A model generated the notes under the pieces. That model was not told the DNA's origin. It did no database searches and saw nothing but the letters and a program-made list of their open reading frames with translations. The position numbers were made by a program, and so were the translations under genes. Positions 54,963 through 63,823 of a stretch of 64,000 nucleotides of DNA are shown here, piece after piece; positions within the stretch are counted from its first letter, which is position 1; each line of letters starts with the position of its first letter. The DNA is from an uncultured Alphaproteobacteria bacterium (GTDB taxonomy: Bacteria; Pseudomonadota; Alphaproteobacteria; RF32; CAG-239): the NCBI GenBank assembly GCA_934248075.1, contig CAKQKH010000006.1, positions 15,130 to 79,129 of the forward strand, written 5' to 3'.

Positions 54963-56959
54963 TTGTTGTTCCTCCTGCCCTTGTTTTCAGTCACAACTTT
55001 TCTGCCGCCTTTTTTAGCATAATAAGCCTCGCCGTCTTCGGGATCAATATACTTAAAAATCAAGCCGCCGCTGATTGGTGATGCCTCTAACAATTTTGCT
55101 TTTAATACATCGCCAAAAGCAAATTCTCGATTGGTAAAACGCCCCAATAATCTGGTATTGCCGTTTTCCAAAACATAATCATCATCTGGCAGCGATGATA
55201 ACGGAATCAACCCTTCTGCTCCCAAGGTGTCTATTCTGACAAACACTCCCGCGGTTGAGATACCGCTGACCGTAACCTCAAACTCTTGTCCCACTGCCGG
55301 TTGCAAATAAGCCGACACAAAACGCGCCGTCAAATCTCGTTCTGCATTAACGGCCTTGCGCTCGGTTTCGCACAAATGCTGCGCCGTGTCGTCAAATTTA
55401 TCCGCCTCGCGTTCGCTCAATCCGCCTCCCTCGGGCAGGTTCAAAGCGCTCACCAGCGCCCGATGAATCAGCAAATCGGCATATCTGCGGATAGGAGAAG
55501 TAAAATGAACATAATCTTTAAGTCCCAATCCGAAATGACCGATATTTTTCGGACTGTATTGCGCTTGAGCCTGCATACGCAACACCAACTCGCTGATTCC
55601 CTGTTGCTCGCCGCTGCGCTGACATTTTTCAATAAGTTTATTAAAATGTTCCGGCTTTAAGGCTGCCCAATCCGGCAATTTCATATCCAGATTTTGCAGC
55701 AAATCTTTCATGTCAGCCATTTTTTCCTCCGGCGGCCGATCATGAACTCTGAACATAATTGGTTGTTTATATTTTTCCAGCGTCAGAGCCGCCGCGTTAT
55801 TGGCTGCTACCATAAACTCTTCTATCAGTTTATTGGCCAGCAGATTTTCTTCCGGAGCAATCGACTTAATTTGTCCGTTTTTATCCACATTAATCTTTAT
55901 CTCCGTTGTTTCCAGTTCCAAGGCTCCACGCTTTTGCCGCGCTTTGTCCAAAGCCAGATAGGCCTGATACAACGGCTTAACATATTTCTCCAGCTCCGGC
56001 ATTTTTCCGTCAATGGCCAGTTGCACGTTTTTATAAGTCAAACGCGCGGACGACTGAATTACCGCCCGCTTAAACTCAAATCCAGTTAACTTTCCGTCAT
56101 TATTGATACTCATCAGACAGGCTATTGCCGCCCGCGGTTTATGTGGCATCAAAGAACACAGATTATTGCTGAGTTTTTCCGGCAGCATCGGCACCACCAT
56201 ATTGGGCAGATAAACCGAATTTCCTCGGCGTTTGGCTTCTTTATCCAATGCGGTTTCCGGCCGCACATAAAAAGAGACATCGGCAATCGCCACAATCAGA
56301 TTATAGCCCAAAACCGTTTTTTCGGCCCACACCGCATCATCAAAGTCTTTAGAATCATCACCATCAATCGTTACCAAATCCACGCTGGTCAAATCCAACC
56401 GATCGCCCATTTTCATTTTGGGCAGCCCCGCCAACTCTTTAGTAATTTTCTCATCAAATTCATAAGGAATTTCATACTTGTCCAGCACCAGCGACGCCGT
56501 CGCTTTGTTCAAGTCAAATCTGCCGAAATTTTTAACAACTCTGGCTTGTTTAAACTTTCGATCGCCGGATAGCTCAACCCGCACAAAGTCTCCGTCTTTC
56601 AACTTGCCGCATTTTTCCAGCAAATAATCCATTTTGGCGTTTTTCTCCGCCGACTTCAGATAAAATTTACCCTCGCGTTTTTCTACAATTCCATATATTT
56701 TTTCACATTCCTGCAAAACCGTCCTGGTGCGCGCGGTCGGTTTCACCCACCACAAACTGCCATAGTTTGAGACTTTGCCGACAAATTCATCGCCCACTCC
56801 CAACGGAGGCTTAATCCGACGATTTTCCAGCACCAACAATGGTTCTTTTTTGCCTTTGGTTCGAGCCAGCAAATCTCCGCCCGGCGTAATCTGAAACACC
56901 TCAAAAACGCCGTCCGCTCCGTCAATAAAATCGACTTTATTCTTCTGTTTTTTTTTCAT
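54938..56959 (-). CDS. rnr: Ribonuclease R (RNase II family exoribonuclease)
   Basis: A 3'-to-5' exoribonuclease that degrades structured RNA. The 673-residue protein has OB-fold cold-shock domains first, then the catalytic RNB domain with DLVTIDGDDSKDFDDAVWAEK (the metal-binding Asp cluster) and RYADLLIHRALVSAL, and an S1 domain near the end (GQEFEVTVSGISTAGVFVRID). A basic tail (KKGGRKVVTENKGRRNNK) closes it. It lacks the N-terminal helix-turn-helix of E. coli RNase R (813 residues). It starts 2 bases after the xth stop. Confidence 0.93.
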   Translation of the reverse strand: MKKKQKNKVDFIDGADGVFEVFQITPGGDLLARTKGKKEPLLVLENRRIKPPLGVGDEFVGKVSNYGSLWWVKPTARTRTVLQECEKIYGIVEKREGKFYLKSAEKNAKMDYLLEKCGKLKDGDFVRVELSGDRKFKQARVVKNFGRFDLNKATASLVLDKYEIPYEFDEKITKELAGLPKMKMGDRLDLTSVDLVTIDGDDSKDFDDAVWAEKTVLGYNLIVAIADVSFYVRPETALDKEAKRRGNSVYLPNMVVPMLPEKLSNNLCSLMPHKPRAAIACLMSINNDGKLTGFEFKRAVIQSSARLTYKNVQLAIDGKMPELEKYVKPLYQAYLALDKARQKRGALELETTEIKINVDKNGQIKSIAPEENLLANKLIEEFMVAANNAAALTLEKYKQPIMFRVHDRPPEEKMADMKDLLQNLDMKLPDWAALKPEHFNKLIEKCQRSGEQQGISELVLRMQAQAQYSPKNIGHFGLGLKDYVHFTSPIRRYADLLIHRALVSALNLPEGGGLSEREADKFDDTAQHLCETERKAVNAERDLTARFVSAYLQPAVGQEFEVTVSGISTAGVFVRIDTLGAEGLIPLSSLPDDDYVLENGNTRLLGRFTNREFAFGDVLKAKLLEASPISGGLIFKYIDPEDGEAYYAKKGGRKVVTENKGRRNNKCKRHSKR

Positions 56960-56961
56960 GC

Positions 56962-57753
56962 TTACAACACTGCTTTCAATACTGTATGATCTGATGGTTT
57001 GGAACTGAGACGCGGCTTCTTATCCACTTCGCAGGATACCAGTCTATCCGCGGCGTCCGGCGACAAAAACAAATAATCTATGCGCATTCCCATATCATTT
57101 TGCAACGCTCCTCCGGCATAATCCCAATAAGTGTAGCCATTTTTGACCGGATGCAGACTTCTAAAGGCGTCATAATACCCCAAATATTGCAATTCCGCCA
57201 GTTTAGCCCGCGCCTCCGGACGGTATAACGCATTATTAACAAATTCTTTGGCGTCATAGACATCGTCTTCCCGCAAAATCACGTTAAAATCTCCGCCCAA
57301 CACCACCGGCTGCCGCAATTGCAACAATTCTTTGGCCCTCGCAATCAATGCGTCGCTCCATTGTAGTTTGTATGCATAGCGGCTGTCATCATCTGGGTCA
57401 TTATAAGGCGGATTTCCATTAGGCAGATATATCGACGCCACCCGCCATTTCTGATTTTCAATCTCCAACTCCGCCTCCAGATATCTGGCCTGCTCATCAT
57501 CAAATTCAGGCAGATTTTCCGCGGTTATTCTAAGCTTATGTCGGCTCAAAATCGCCACGCCGTTATAGCTTTTTTGCCCCAATATTTTGGCCTCATACCC
57601 AGCCGCCTGAATATCAAAAAACGGAAAAGCGTTAAATTCGGTTTTAATTTCCTGAAGCAAAACCACGTCAGGCTGGTTTTCTTTGAGCCAGACGAGCAAA
57701 TTTTCCATGCGCGCGTTGACTGAATTCACATTGTAGGTGGCTATCTGCATCAT
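56962..57753 (-). CDS. xth: Exodeoxyribonuclease III
   Basis: An AP endonuclease and 3'-exonuclease of base-excision repair. The 263-residue protein has IATYNVNSVNARMENLLVWL, DVVLLQEIKTE (the metal-binding Glu), the GGDFNVI segment with catalytic Asp and Asn, and the C-terminal MRIDYLFLS and SDHTVLKAVL with the catalytic His. Two adjacent ATGs (57753, 57750) are possible; AAAGGATTA lies before both. It is the first gene of the operon xth-rnr-S41 peptidase and diverges from dgt. Confidence 0.95.
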   Translation of the reverse strand: MMQIATYNVNSVNARMENLLVWLKENQPDVVLLQEIKTEFNAFPFFDIQAAGYEAKILGQKSYNGVAILSRHKLRITAENLPEFDDEQARYLEAELEIENQKWRVASIYLPNGNPPYNDPDDDSRYAYKLQWSDALIARAKELLQLRQPVVLGGDFNVILREDDVYDAKEFVNNALYRPEARAKLAELQYLGYYDAFRSLHPVKNGYTYWDYAGGALQNDMGMRIDYLFLSPDAADRLVSCEVDKKPRLSSKPSDHTVLKAVL

Positions 57754-57771
57754 TAATCCTTTATTATTAAA

Positions 57772-57800
57772 TTGCTTATAGACTACACTAAAAAGATAAT
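57772..57800 (+). promoter_or_regulatory. dgt promoter
   Basis: TTGCTT (57772-57777), a 17-base spacer and GATAAT (57795-57800). The box overlaps an in-frame ATG at 57799, which therefore cannot be the start; the leader to ATG 57820 is about 12 bases. Confidence 0.5.
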
Positions 57801-57819
57801 GATTGAAAGTGAAAAAAAC

Positions 57820-58974
57820 ATGGTTTTAGCAACTTATGCAACTTCCGATTCAAATTGCCGCGGACGGCTTTATCCTGACTATGACGGCGATATTCGTTCT
57901 CCTTATCAACGAGATCGCGATCGTTTGATTCATTCTTCGGCTTTTCGGCGATTAGACGGCAAAACTCAGGTTTTTGCCTATCATGAAGGCAAGAATTATC
58001 GCACCCGCCTGACCCACAGCATTGAGGTTGCTCAAATTACCAGAACCTTATGTAAAGATTTACGCATAAACGAAGAGCTTGGAGAAGCCATTGCTTTGGC
58101 TCATGATCTCGGACACCCGCCTTTCGGCCACGCCGGCGAGCGCGGCCTGAATTTAGCCATGAAAAAGTTTGGCGGTTTTGACCACAATGTCAATTCTCTG
58201 AAAATAATGACCGAACTGGAAATTCATTATCCTGAATTTCAAGGCCTGAATCTCACTTGGGAAACTTTGGAAGGAACGGTTAAGCATAACGGTCCGATCA
58301 CCAAAATATCCAGCCGCTACCTCAAAGAGTTTAACCAAAAATTTGATCTTGATGTCAAACATTATTCTTCGCTCGAATCTCAGGTAGCTTCTTTCGCCGA
58401 TGACATCGCCTACAACAATCACGACATTGATGACGGGTTCCGCGCCGGTTTTTTCACCATTGACGATTTGTGTCAGCTGCCATTCATAAAAAACACTATT
58501 GAGAACTTTGACACTCAAAATCCGCATTGTTCGGACAGCGTGCGCATCTATGCCATCACCAGACGCTTAATCGGCGATATGATTTTTGATCTTTTGGCCA
58601 ACACCAAAACCAATCTGCAAAAACACAACATCAATACCAGCGCAGATGTTCGCCGGCAAAAACATTTTATTGCTGATTTTTCTTTAGAAATGCACCAAAA
58701 CATAGCCCTGTTGCACAGCTTTCTAAAAGAGCATTTTTACACCGCCAGCCCAATTGCCCGCATGGATATGAAGTCGCAAAAAATAGTCAGCGATTTATTC
58801 ACCGTATTTATGAATGACTATCATTTATTGCCGGAAGATATTCGTCAGGATATTTCTACCGCCACTTCTGAGCGTGATTTGGCCGAAACCGTTTGCACCT
58901 ATATAGCCAATATGACTGACATGATGGCGGTTGAAGAGCATCAAAAACTTTTTGATGCTTATCGCAGATTTTAG
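57820..58974 (+). CDS. dgt: Deoxyguanosinetriphosphate triphosphohydrolase-like protein
   Basis: An HD-domain enzyme that splits dNTPs into deoxynucleoside and triphosphate. The 384-residue form starts at ATG 57820 (MVLATYATSD), which fits the family's N-terminus and the promoter position. The motifs are RDRDRLIHSSAFRRLDGKTQVF, RTRLTHSIEVAQI (first metal His), HDLGHPPFGHAGE (HD pair) and SFADDIAYNNHDIDDG. In many Alphaproteobacteria argS follows; here a SPOR-domain gene with its own promoter follows instead. Confidence 0.92.
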   Translation: MVLATYATSDSNCRGRLYPDYDGDIRSPYQRDRDRLIHSSAFRRLDGKTQVFAYHEGKNYRTRLTHSIEVAQITRTLCKDLRINEELGEAIALAHDLGHPPFGHAGERGLNLAMKKFGGFDHNVNSLKIMTELEIHYPEFQGLNLTWETLEGTVKHNGPITKISSRYLKEFNQKFDLDVKHYSSLESQVASFADDIAYNNHDIDDGFRAGFFTIDDLCQLPFIKNTIENFDTQNPHCSDSVRIYAITRRLIGDMIFDLLANTKTNLQKHNINTSADVRRQKHFIADFSLEMHQNIALLHSFLKEHFYTASPIARMDMKSQKIVSDLFTVFMNDYHLLPEDIRQDISTATSERDLAETVCTYIANMTDMMAVEEHQKLFDAYRRF

Positions 58975-58984
58975 TTTTTGTTAA

Positions 58985-59012
58985 TTGATTATAAAACATT
59001 TTTTTATATCAT
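58985..59012 (+). promoter_or_regulatory. Promoter of the SPOR-M50-nagZ operon
   Basis: TTGATT (58985-58990), a 16-base spacer and TATCAT (59007-59012), 36 bases before the ATG at 59048. Confidence 0.45.
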
Positions 59013-59047
59013 AGGCTCATAAGAAACACCTTGCAAGGAGTACCAAT

Positions 59048-59944
59048 ATGTTTGCCGATTTTAACGATGACAAGAACGATGATTTTTTAGATGAATTCCG
59101 CCAAAAACTAAATGCGGATAGCAACGATGGTTTTGAAGAGCGCAAAAATGAAATTAATCGTTCCAAAAATGTCTTTATCGGCACGGTGTCCGGTATTGCT
59201 CTTGCCGCTGTGGTCGGCTGGTTTGTCTTGTCATCGCACAACACCGCTGAAACCGGCGTTGATATTCCGGTTGTGCGCCGTCCGCAGACTGCCGTAAAAA
59301 TTCAGCCGGCCGAACCGGGTGGCATGGAAATCCTAAATCAGGACAAATCCGTTTATGATATTATCGAAAAGAAAGAAGTTAAAACGCCGGTAATGGAAAA
59401 TTTGCTTCCGCCTCCGGAAGAACCGCAATTACCGGTTGTTGCAGCCGTTGCCGAACCCAGTAGTTCTGAGCAACAAGCTCAAAAAATTATTGAAGACGCC
59501 GAAAACAAAATTGTGCCTCTGGCTCCCGAACCCAAGGCTGCTCCGGCTGAAAAACCAGCCCCTGAGCCAATCTCTATTGCATCGGCCGCAACCGAGGTTC
59601 CCGCTCAGCCAGAAGTTGAAGCCAAGGCACCGCCAAAAGCAGAAACTCCTGCCTTAAAAGCCGAAGTTAAGGTTGAGCCTAAATTGGTGGCCGTATCCGG
59701 TCCATGGCAAATTCAGCTGATATCCTCCCCCAACCGCAAAGCGGTTGACACTGCCTGGGATAATTTGGTGAAAAAATATCCGGTGCTGAAAGATCAGCCG
59801 CGAGAGATTGAAACAGCAGACCTCGGCGCCAAAGGCACTTTTTATCGCCTCAAGGCCGGTGGCTTTGCCGATCGCAGCGGCGCTGATCGTCTTTGCAACG
59901 ATATCAAAGCGTTGGGCGGAACTTGCATTGTAAAGAAGAAATAA
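59048..59944 (+). CDS. SPOR-domain cell-division/envelope protein
   Basis: The 298-residue protein has an acidic cytoplasmic N-terminus, one membrane helix at about residues 44-63 (VFIGTVSGIALAAVVGWFVL), a Pro/Ala/Glu-rich periplasmic linker, and a C-terminal SPOR domain (GPWQIQLISSPNRKAVDTAW, YRLKAGGFADRSGADRLCNDIKALGGTC). SPOR domains bind denuded peptidoglycan glycan strands at division septa. The neighbouring nagZ acts on peptidoglycan fragments. CAAGGAG precedes the ATG. Confidence 0.9.
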   Translation: MFADFNDDKNDDFLDEFRQKLNADSNDGFEERKNEINRSKNVFIGTVSGIALAAVVGWFVLSSHNTAETGVDIPVVRRPQTAVKIQPAEPGGMEILNQDKSVYDIIEKKEVKTPVMENLLPPPEEPQLPVVAAVAEPSSSEQQAQKIIEDAENKIVPLAPEPKAAPAEKPAPEPISIASAATEVPAQPEVEAKAPPKAETPALKAEVKVEPKLVAVSGPWQIQLISSPNRKAVDTAWDNLVKKYPVLKDQPREIETADLGAKGTFYRLKAGGFADRSGADRLCNDIKALGGTCIVKKK

Positions 59945-59945
59945 A

Positions 59946-60599
59946 ATGTTAATCAGTGTCATCGTCAATTTTATTCCCATTATAGCGGCAATAGTTTTAC
60001 ACGAAGTCGCCCACGGCTACGCCGCTTATTGGTGTGGCGATGACACTGCCAAAAACAATCAGCGATTATCCCTGAATCCGCTTAAACACATTGACATCTT
60101 CGGCACGATAATTTTACCAACTTTGTTAATGTTTTCCAAAACCGGATTTATCTTTGGCTGGGCCAAACCTGTACCCGTCAATTTCAACAATCTGCGCCGT
60201 CCGCAAACCGATACGATTATTGTGGCTTCTGCCGGCATCTTGATGAATATGGCTTTAGCTTTACTTTCCGCCATTTTGCTGAAACTCTTGCCCGACGGCA
60301 ACTCTCTGTTATCCGGTATTTTAACTTTATTTTTGCTCAATTTCACCATATTTAACGTTGTTCTTGCGGTGTTTAATGCCCTGCCAATTCCGCCGCTTGA
60401 CGGATCCAAAATTCTGCTCGGCTGGTCAGAAAATCCCAAGGTGCAAAAATTTCTCAACTCTTATCGCGAAGGCACTTTGTTTATTATTTTTATAGCCTTT
60501 ATTCTTCCGCTGACAGCTCGCTATTTTGGTTATAATTTCAATCCCTTGGGCAGCTATATTATCAAATCATCACGCTGGCTCATCAGCTTGTTCATATAG
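59946..60599 (+). CDS. Site-2 protease family membrane metallopeptidase (M50)
   Basis: A 217-residue membrane protease with the zinc motif HEVAH in the first helix (AAIVLHEVAHGYAAYWCGD) and the third metal ligand in NALPIPPLDGSKIL. The length and lack of PDZ place it with the short S2P homologues whose substrates are unknown. It begins 1 base after the SPOR stop, so both are translated together. It occupies the slot before nagZ in this operon, where I do not expect an S2P gene in other Alphaproteobacteria. Confidence 0.9.
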   Translation: MLISVIVNFIPIIAAIVLHEVAHGYAAYWCGDDTAKNNQRLSLNPLKHIDIFGTIILPTLLMFSKTGFIFGWAKPVPVNFNNLRRPQTDTIIVASAGILMNMALALLSAILLKLLPDGNSLLSGILTLFLLNFTIFNVVLAVFNALPIPPLDGSKILLGWSENPKVQKFLNSYREGTLFIIFIAFILPLTARYFGYNFNPLGSYIIKSSRWLISLFI

Positions 60600-60609
60600 G
60601 AGGCGATTA

Positions 60610-61701
60610 ATGCGCCCGATTCTTCCGGCAATGTTGTCATGTTCCGGCTTAAAATTAACCGATGAAGAAAAATATTTTTTCTCACGCATTAATCCGCTGG
60701 GGATTAATTTGTTCGGCCGCAATATCAATAACAAAACGCAACTGCAAAAACTTGTTGACGAGATTAAAAACGTCATTAACCGAGAAGATGTTTTTCTGGC
60801 TCTGGACCAAGAAGGCGGCCGTGTTCAAAGACTTACCGCGCCTGAATATCCCAATTATGCGGCAGCCATAACTTTGGGCAAACTTCCTCTAAATCAAGCA
60901 AAGCGAGCCGCTGAAATTCATGCCGCTCTGATTGCTCATGATTTGAACGAAATCGGCCTCAATCTGAACTATGCTCCGGTGCTGGATTTATGCTATCCGA
61001 ACACCACCGAGGCTTTGCGCAGCCGTTGTTTTTCAGCCGACGAACAAACCGTTGCCGTCTTAGGACGTTGCGAAACCGACACCTACATGGCCAACGGCAT
61101 CGTTCCATGCATCAAACACATTCCCGGACACGGACGAGCGCAAACCGATCCGCACTTAGGACTGCCCCTCATAGTCGCGCCGCTGAATCAGTTGCAAAAT
61201 GACTTTTACCCTTTCCGGCAGCTTCGCGACTGCCCGCTGGCCATGACCGCGCATATAATTATCTCCGCCGTTGATGACAAAAATCCGGTTACCCACAGCG
61301 CCAAAGCTATTCAGCAAATTATAAGACAACAGATTGGTTTTGATAACCTCTTACTTTCTGATGCCATAGACATGAAAGCGCTGCAAGGCTCAGCCGGAGA
61401 CAAAGCCGCCCGCGCTATCAGTGCCGGTTGTGACGCAATTTGTTATGCCCTTGGCGACATGGCTGAAATGCAGGATATTGCCGCCAACTTGCCGCCAATG
61501 TCGGATAAATCGCTGGAAAGATTTGCCAAAACCGCAAAAATCATTCATAATACCAACAAACAGCAAAATTGGTTGGCCTTGACTGCTGAATACAATCTTT
61601 TGATTGGTGATATTACTCCCTATCAGGAGACGTATGACGCCACTGAGGTCTTAAACCATCTGCTGCCCCAACAAAAACAAGAAGGAGATAAACCATGCTG
61701 A
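60610..61701 (+). CDS. nagZ: Beta-N-acetylhexosaminidase (glycoside hydrolase family 3)
   Basis: NagZ removes N-acetylglucosamine from anhydro-muropeptides in the cytoplasm during peptidoglycan recycling. The 363-residue protein has VFLALDQEGGRVQRL, NLNYAPVLDL, and KHIPGHGRAQTDPHL with the catalytic His loop, then LLLSDAIDMKAL with the nucleophile Asp. The start is ATG 60610 with AGGAGG before it, not the upstream ATG at 60526 inside the M50 gene. It overlaps the next small gene by 7 bases. Confidence 0.94.
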   Translation: MRPILPAMLSCSGLKLTDEEKYFFSRINPLGINLFGRNINNKTQLQKLVDEIKNVINREDVFLALDQEGGRVQRLTAPEYPNYAAAITLGKLPLNQAKRAAEIHAALIAHDLNEIGLNLNYAPVLDLCYPNTTEALRSRCFSADEQTVAVLGRCETDTYMANGIVPCIKHIPGHGRAQTDPHLGLPLIVAPLNQLQNDFYPFRQLRDCPLAMTAHIIISAVDDKNPVTHSAKAIQQIIRQQIGFDNLLLSDAIDMKALQGSAGDKAARAISAGCDAICYALGDMAEMQDIAANLPPMSDKSLERFAKTAKIIHNTNKQQNWLALTAEYNLLIGDITPYQETYDATEVLNHLLPQQKQEGDKPC

Positions 61702-61874
61702 CCTGGATTCTGATTGCTATCATCGTAGCGGCTTTGTTTGGTTTGATTAATTTTGATCAAATTCGTGAGCAGATCATTGCTACTTGGAAGAAATATTGGC
61801 CCGAGGCTAAAAAATATATTGATCAAGCCAAGACCAAAATCGAAGAAAAAAAGCACACTAAAGAAGACAAATAA
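61695..61874 (+). CDS. Small single-span membrane protein, 59 residues
   Basis: Reading MLTWILIAIIVAALFGLINF, then DQIREQIIATWKKYW and a Lys/Glu-rich helix (AKKYIDQAKTKIEEKK). One membrane helix at the N-terminus is followed by an amphipathic charged helix, a layout like TatA, and tat genes often follow nagZ-scpAB in Alphaproteobacteria. The sequence does not show a clear TatA hinge, so that is only a thought. AAGGAG lies 6 bases before the ATG, and the start overlaps nagZ's stop. Confidence 0.7.
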   Translation: MLTWILIAIIVAALFGLINFDQIREQIIATWKKYWPEAKKYIDQAKTKIEEKKHTKEDK

Positions 61875-61878
61875 TCAT

Positions 61879-61909
61879 AAAACGCCGTTTTTTAGCGGCG
61901 TTTTTTATT
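61879..61909 (+). terminator. Terminator of the SPOR-M50-nagZ operon
   Basis: AAAACGCCG (61879-61887) pairs with CGGCGTTTT (61896-61904), followed by more T. Confidence 0.9.
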
Positions 61910-61999
61910 GAAAAGCAGTAGTATTTTAACTTTTCTTATGTTATACTGAATTGTAAGGTTTGAAGAATTTGAACCGTTTTTTGTTGTTGGAGAAACAAT

Positions 62000-62431
62000 A
62001 TGAGTATAAGTGCCACCAGAAAAGTGAGCAGCTCCGCCTCGTCTCCTCGAGCCGAAAGAGCCTACACTGCCACTCAGCATTCCCAGTTTGTGGAAAACAT
62101 TGATACCAGAAACAACGTTCTGGTGCGTGATGATCCGGAGGGAGACAATCACCGTCAACAGTTTTCTCAAGATCGCAATAAAAAAGATGAAAACACCGAT
62201 ATTTCACCGTCGGTTGCCTATGTCAAAAACAGCATAGAGGCTCTGGCTGTCAGCGGCGTGTTTAATGACAGCGACACCTCCCCTTCAGCCGCGGCCGAAC
62301 ATAAGGTTAGTGTTTATGACAACAACCAATCAATAATCCGCGATGAAGAGGCGGAGCGCACCGGCCGCAATTACCTCAAACATTTTTACGAAAAAAATGA
62401 GCATCTGATAGACGTTGACGAGCTTATATAG
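62000..62431 (+). CDS. Hypothetical polar protein, 143 residues
   Basis: No family was recognised. The N-terminal half is rich in Ser, Arg, Asn and Asp and probably disordered; a short helix SPSVAYVKNSIEALAVSGVF lies in the middle and the C-terminus is acidic (FYEKNEHLIDVDELI). TGGAGAAAC 6 bases before the ATG supports translation. It lies convergent with the 62441 gene, 9 bases apart. Confidence 0.6.
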   Translation: MSISATRKVSSSASSPRAERAYTATQHSQFVENIDTRNNVLVRDDPEGDNHRQQFSQDRNKKDENTDISPSVAYVKNSIEALAVSGVFNDSDTSPSAAAEHKVSVYDNNQSIIRDEEAERTGRNYLKHFYEKNEHLIDVDELI

Positions 62432-62440
62432 ACCTGCCTC

Positions 62441-62629
62441 TTATTTTATTACCTTTTGCATTGCGTCGGCGCCGTCGGTGGCTAATTGTTTGCCGCCCTC
62501 GCCCACCTGTTCAACCACCGAACCGACAGTGGTTTGCTCATTGATGCTGCCCTCATAAATTCCGCGGCCAACCAGATAAACAACCACAATCAAAATAATA
62601 TAAAAGATGTATTTCAAAAATGTTCCCAT
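62441..62629 (-). CDS. Small single-span membrane protein, 62 residues
   Basis: An N-terminal hydrophobic helix (FLKYIFYIILIVVVYLVG) is followed by a polar tail with small residues. It could be an uncleaved signal anchor or a signal peptide. No family recognised; it has no partner gene on its strand within 120 bases. Confidence 0.55.
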   Translation of the reverse strand: MGTFLKYIFYIILIVVVYLVGRGIYEGSINEQTTVGSVVEQVGEGGKQLATDGADAMQKVIK

Positions 62630-62704
62630 CGTTAAATTCCTTTTCTACAAAAAAAATCCTCACTGGTTAGATAATTCTTTTACCTCTGATTTCAACTCAA
62701 AGAC

Positions 62705-62737
62705 CAAAAAAATAAGCCTCGAAAAATCGAGGCTTAT
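62705..62737 (-). terminator. Terminator of the TPR gene
   Basis: ATAAGCCTCGA (62712-62722) pairs perfectly with TCGAGGCTTAT (62727-62737). On the minus strand it is followed by T6, 20 bases after the stop. Confidence 0.88.
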
Positions 62738-62756
62738 CGCTCTTTAATTTATCGTT

Positions 62757-63740
62757 TTAGTCCGCTGGCTTAGTGCTGATATTCGTCGCCGCCGCGGCCG
62801 CGCCGGTTCCATCTGCCGGCACCAGACTCTGCAACGTTCCAACAGCCTTCTTGCGTTTCAGTTTATTTACAAACTTCATTGAGCGCTGAGCGTCCCATTT
62901 CTTTTTGCCTTCCTCACGTTGGAAAATTTGCTGATAAACTTCTATTGCCTGATCAAACTCAGACAACTTGGTCAAACAGCTGGCCAAACCGTCGTAGAGT
63001 TTATGATGATAGCGGTTACCGACTATCATCTGCGCTTTTTTGTAGCACTTAAGCGCATCATTAAATTTCATCATTTTCTGATAAACAAATCCGATACTGA
63101 TCCAAGCCTGAATCTCTCTGCTGTCTATGTTCAGAATCTTGGTAAAGCATTTGATGGCGGAATTATTATCGCCCATCAGCTGATAAGTAACGCCGACTCC
63201 GTTCCAAGCCTTAATATTGTTCTTATCCATCGCCAAAACTTTTTTGAAAAAAGAAATCGCGCGGTCATATTGTTTAAGTTTTTGCAAAGTAACAGCCACA
63301 CTCAGCAAAGTTTGAGCATGTTTATTGTCAATTTTCATTGCCTCTTCCAGCACGTCCAAAGCTTCCTTATAAGAAAACATATGCTGCAAGGCAATCGCTT
63401 TGCCGTTTAGCGCTTCCAGCGAAGTTTTATCCAAAGCCACCGCCTCATTAAAGCACTGGATTGCGTCTTTATACAACCCGCGCATGCTTAAGGTCACGCC
63501 TTTGTTGTTTAGAACTTCGACTGAGTTGGGATTAATCTCCAAGGCCTTATCAAAACACTCCACCGCTTCGGTATAACGGCTGAGTTTCTGAAATGCGAAT
63601 CCTTTAGAGTTAAGAGACTTCCAAGAATCAGGCTGTTCTTTGATTGCTTCATCAAATTGTTCAACCGCTTCCTTGTACATTCCCTGATCGAGCAATTCTT
63701 GCCCTCTTTTATAAGCTGTATTATCGTTTGATTTGACCAT
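62757..63740 (-). CDS. Tetratricopeptide repeat protein
   Basis: The 327-residue protein is made of about eight TPR units of 34 residues, e.g. AYKRGQELLDQGMYKEAVEQF, SLNSKGFAFQKLSRYTEAVEC and ALNGKAIALQHMFSYKEALDV, followed by a basic segment and an Ala/Thr-rich tail. No signal peptide or membrane helix is present, so it is a cytoplasmic scaffold of unknown partner. It is read in the same direction as the DUF58-like gene that ends 83 bases upstream. Confidence 0.85.
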   Translation of the reverse strand: MVKSNDNTAYKRGQELLDQGMYKEAVEQFDEAIKEQPDSWKSLNSKGFAFQKLSRYTEAVECFDKALEINPNSVEVLNNKGVTLSMRGLYKDAIQCFNEAVALDKTSLEALNGKAIALQHMFSYKEALDVLEEAMKIDNKHAQTLLSVAVTLQKLKQYDRAISFFKKVLAMDKNNIKAWNGVGVTYQLMGDNNSAIKCFTKILNIDSREIQAWISIGFVYQKMMKFNDALKCYKKAQMIVGNRYHHKLYDGLASCLTKLSEFDQAIEVYQQIFQREEGKKKWDAQRSMKFVNKLKRKKAVGTLQSLVPADGTGAAAAATNISTKPAD

Positions 63741-63823
63741 AATTTTTCTCTTTTCAATGATAAATTACAAAATAATTACAGATGCTAAAATATCATAAGC
63801 TTGTTTTTTTGTCAAGATTCTCA

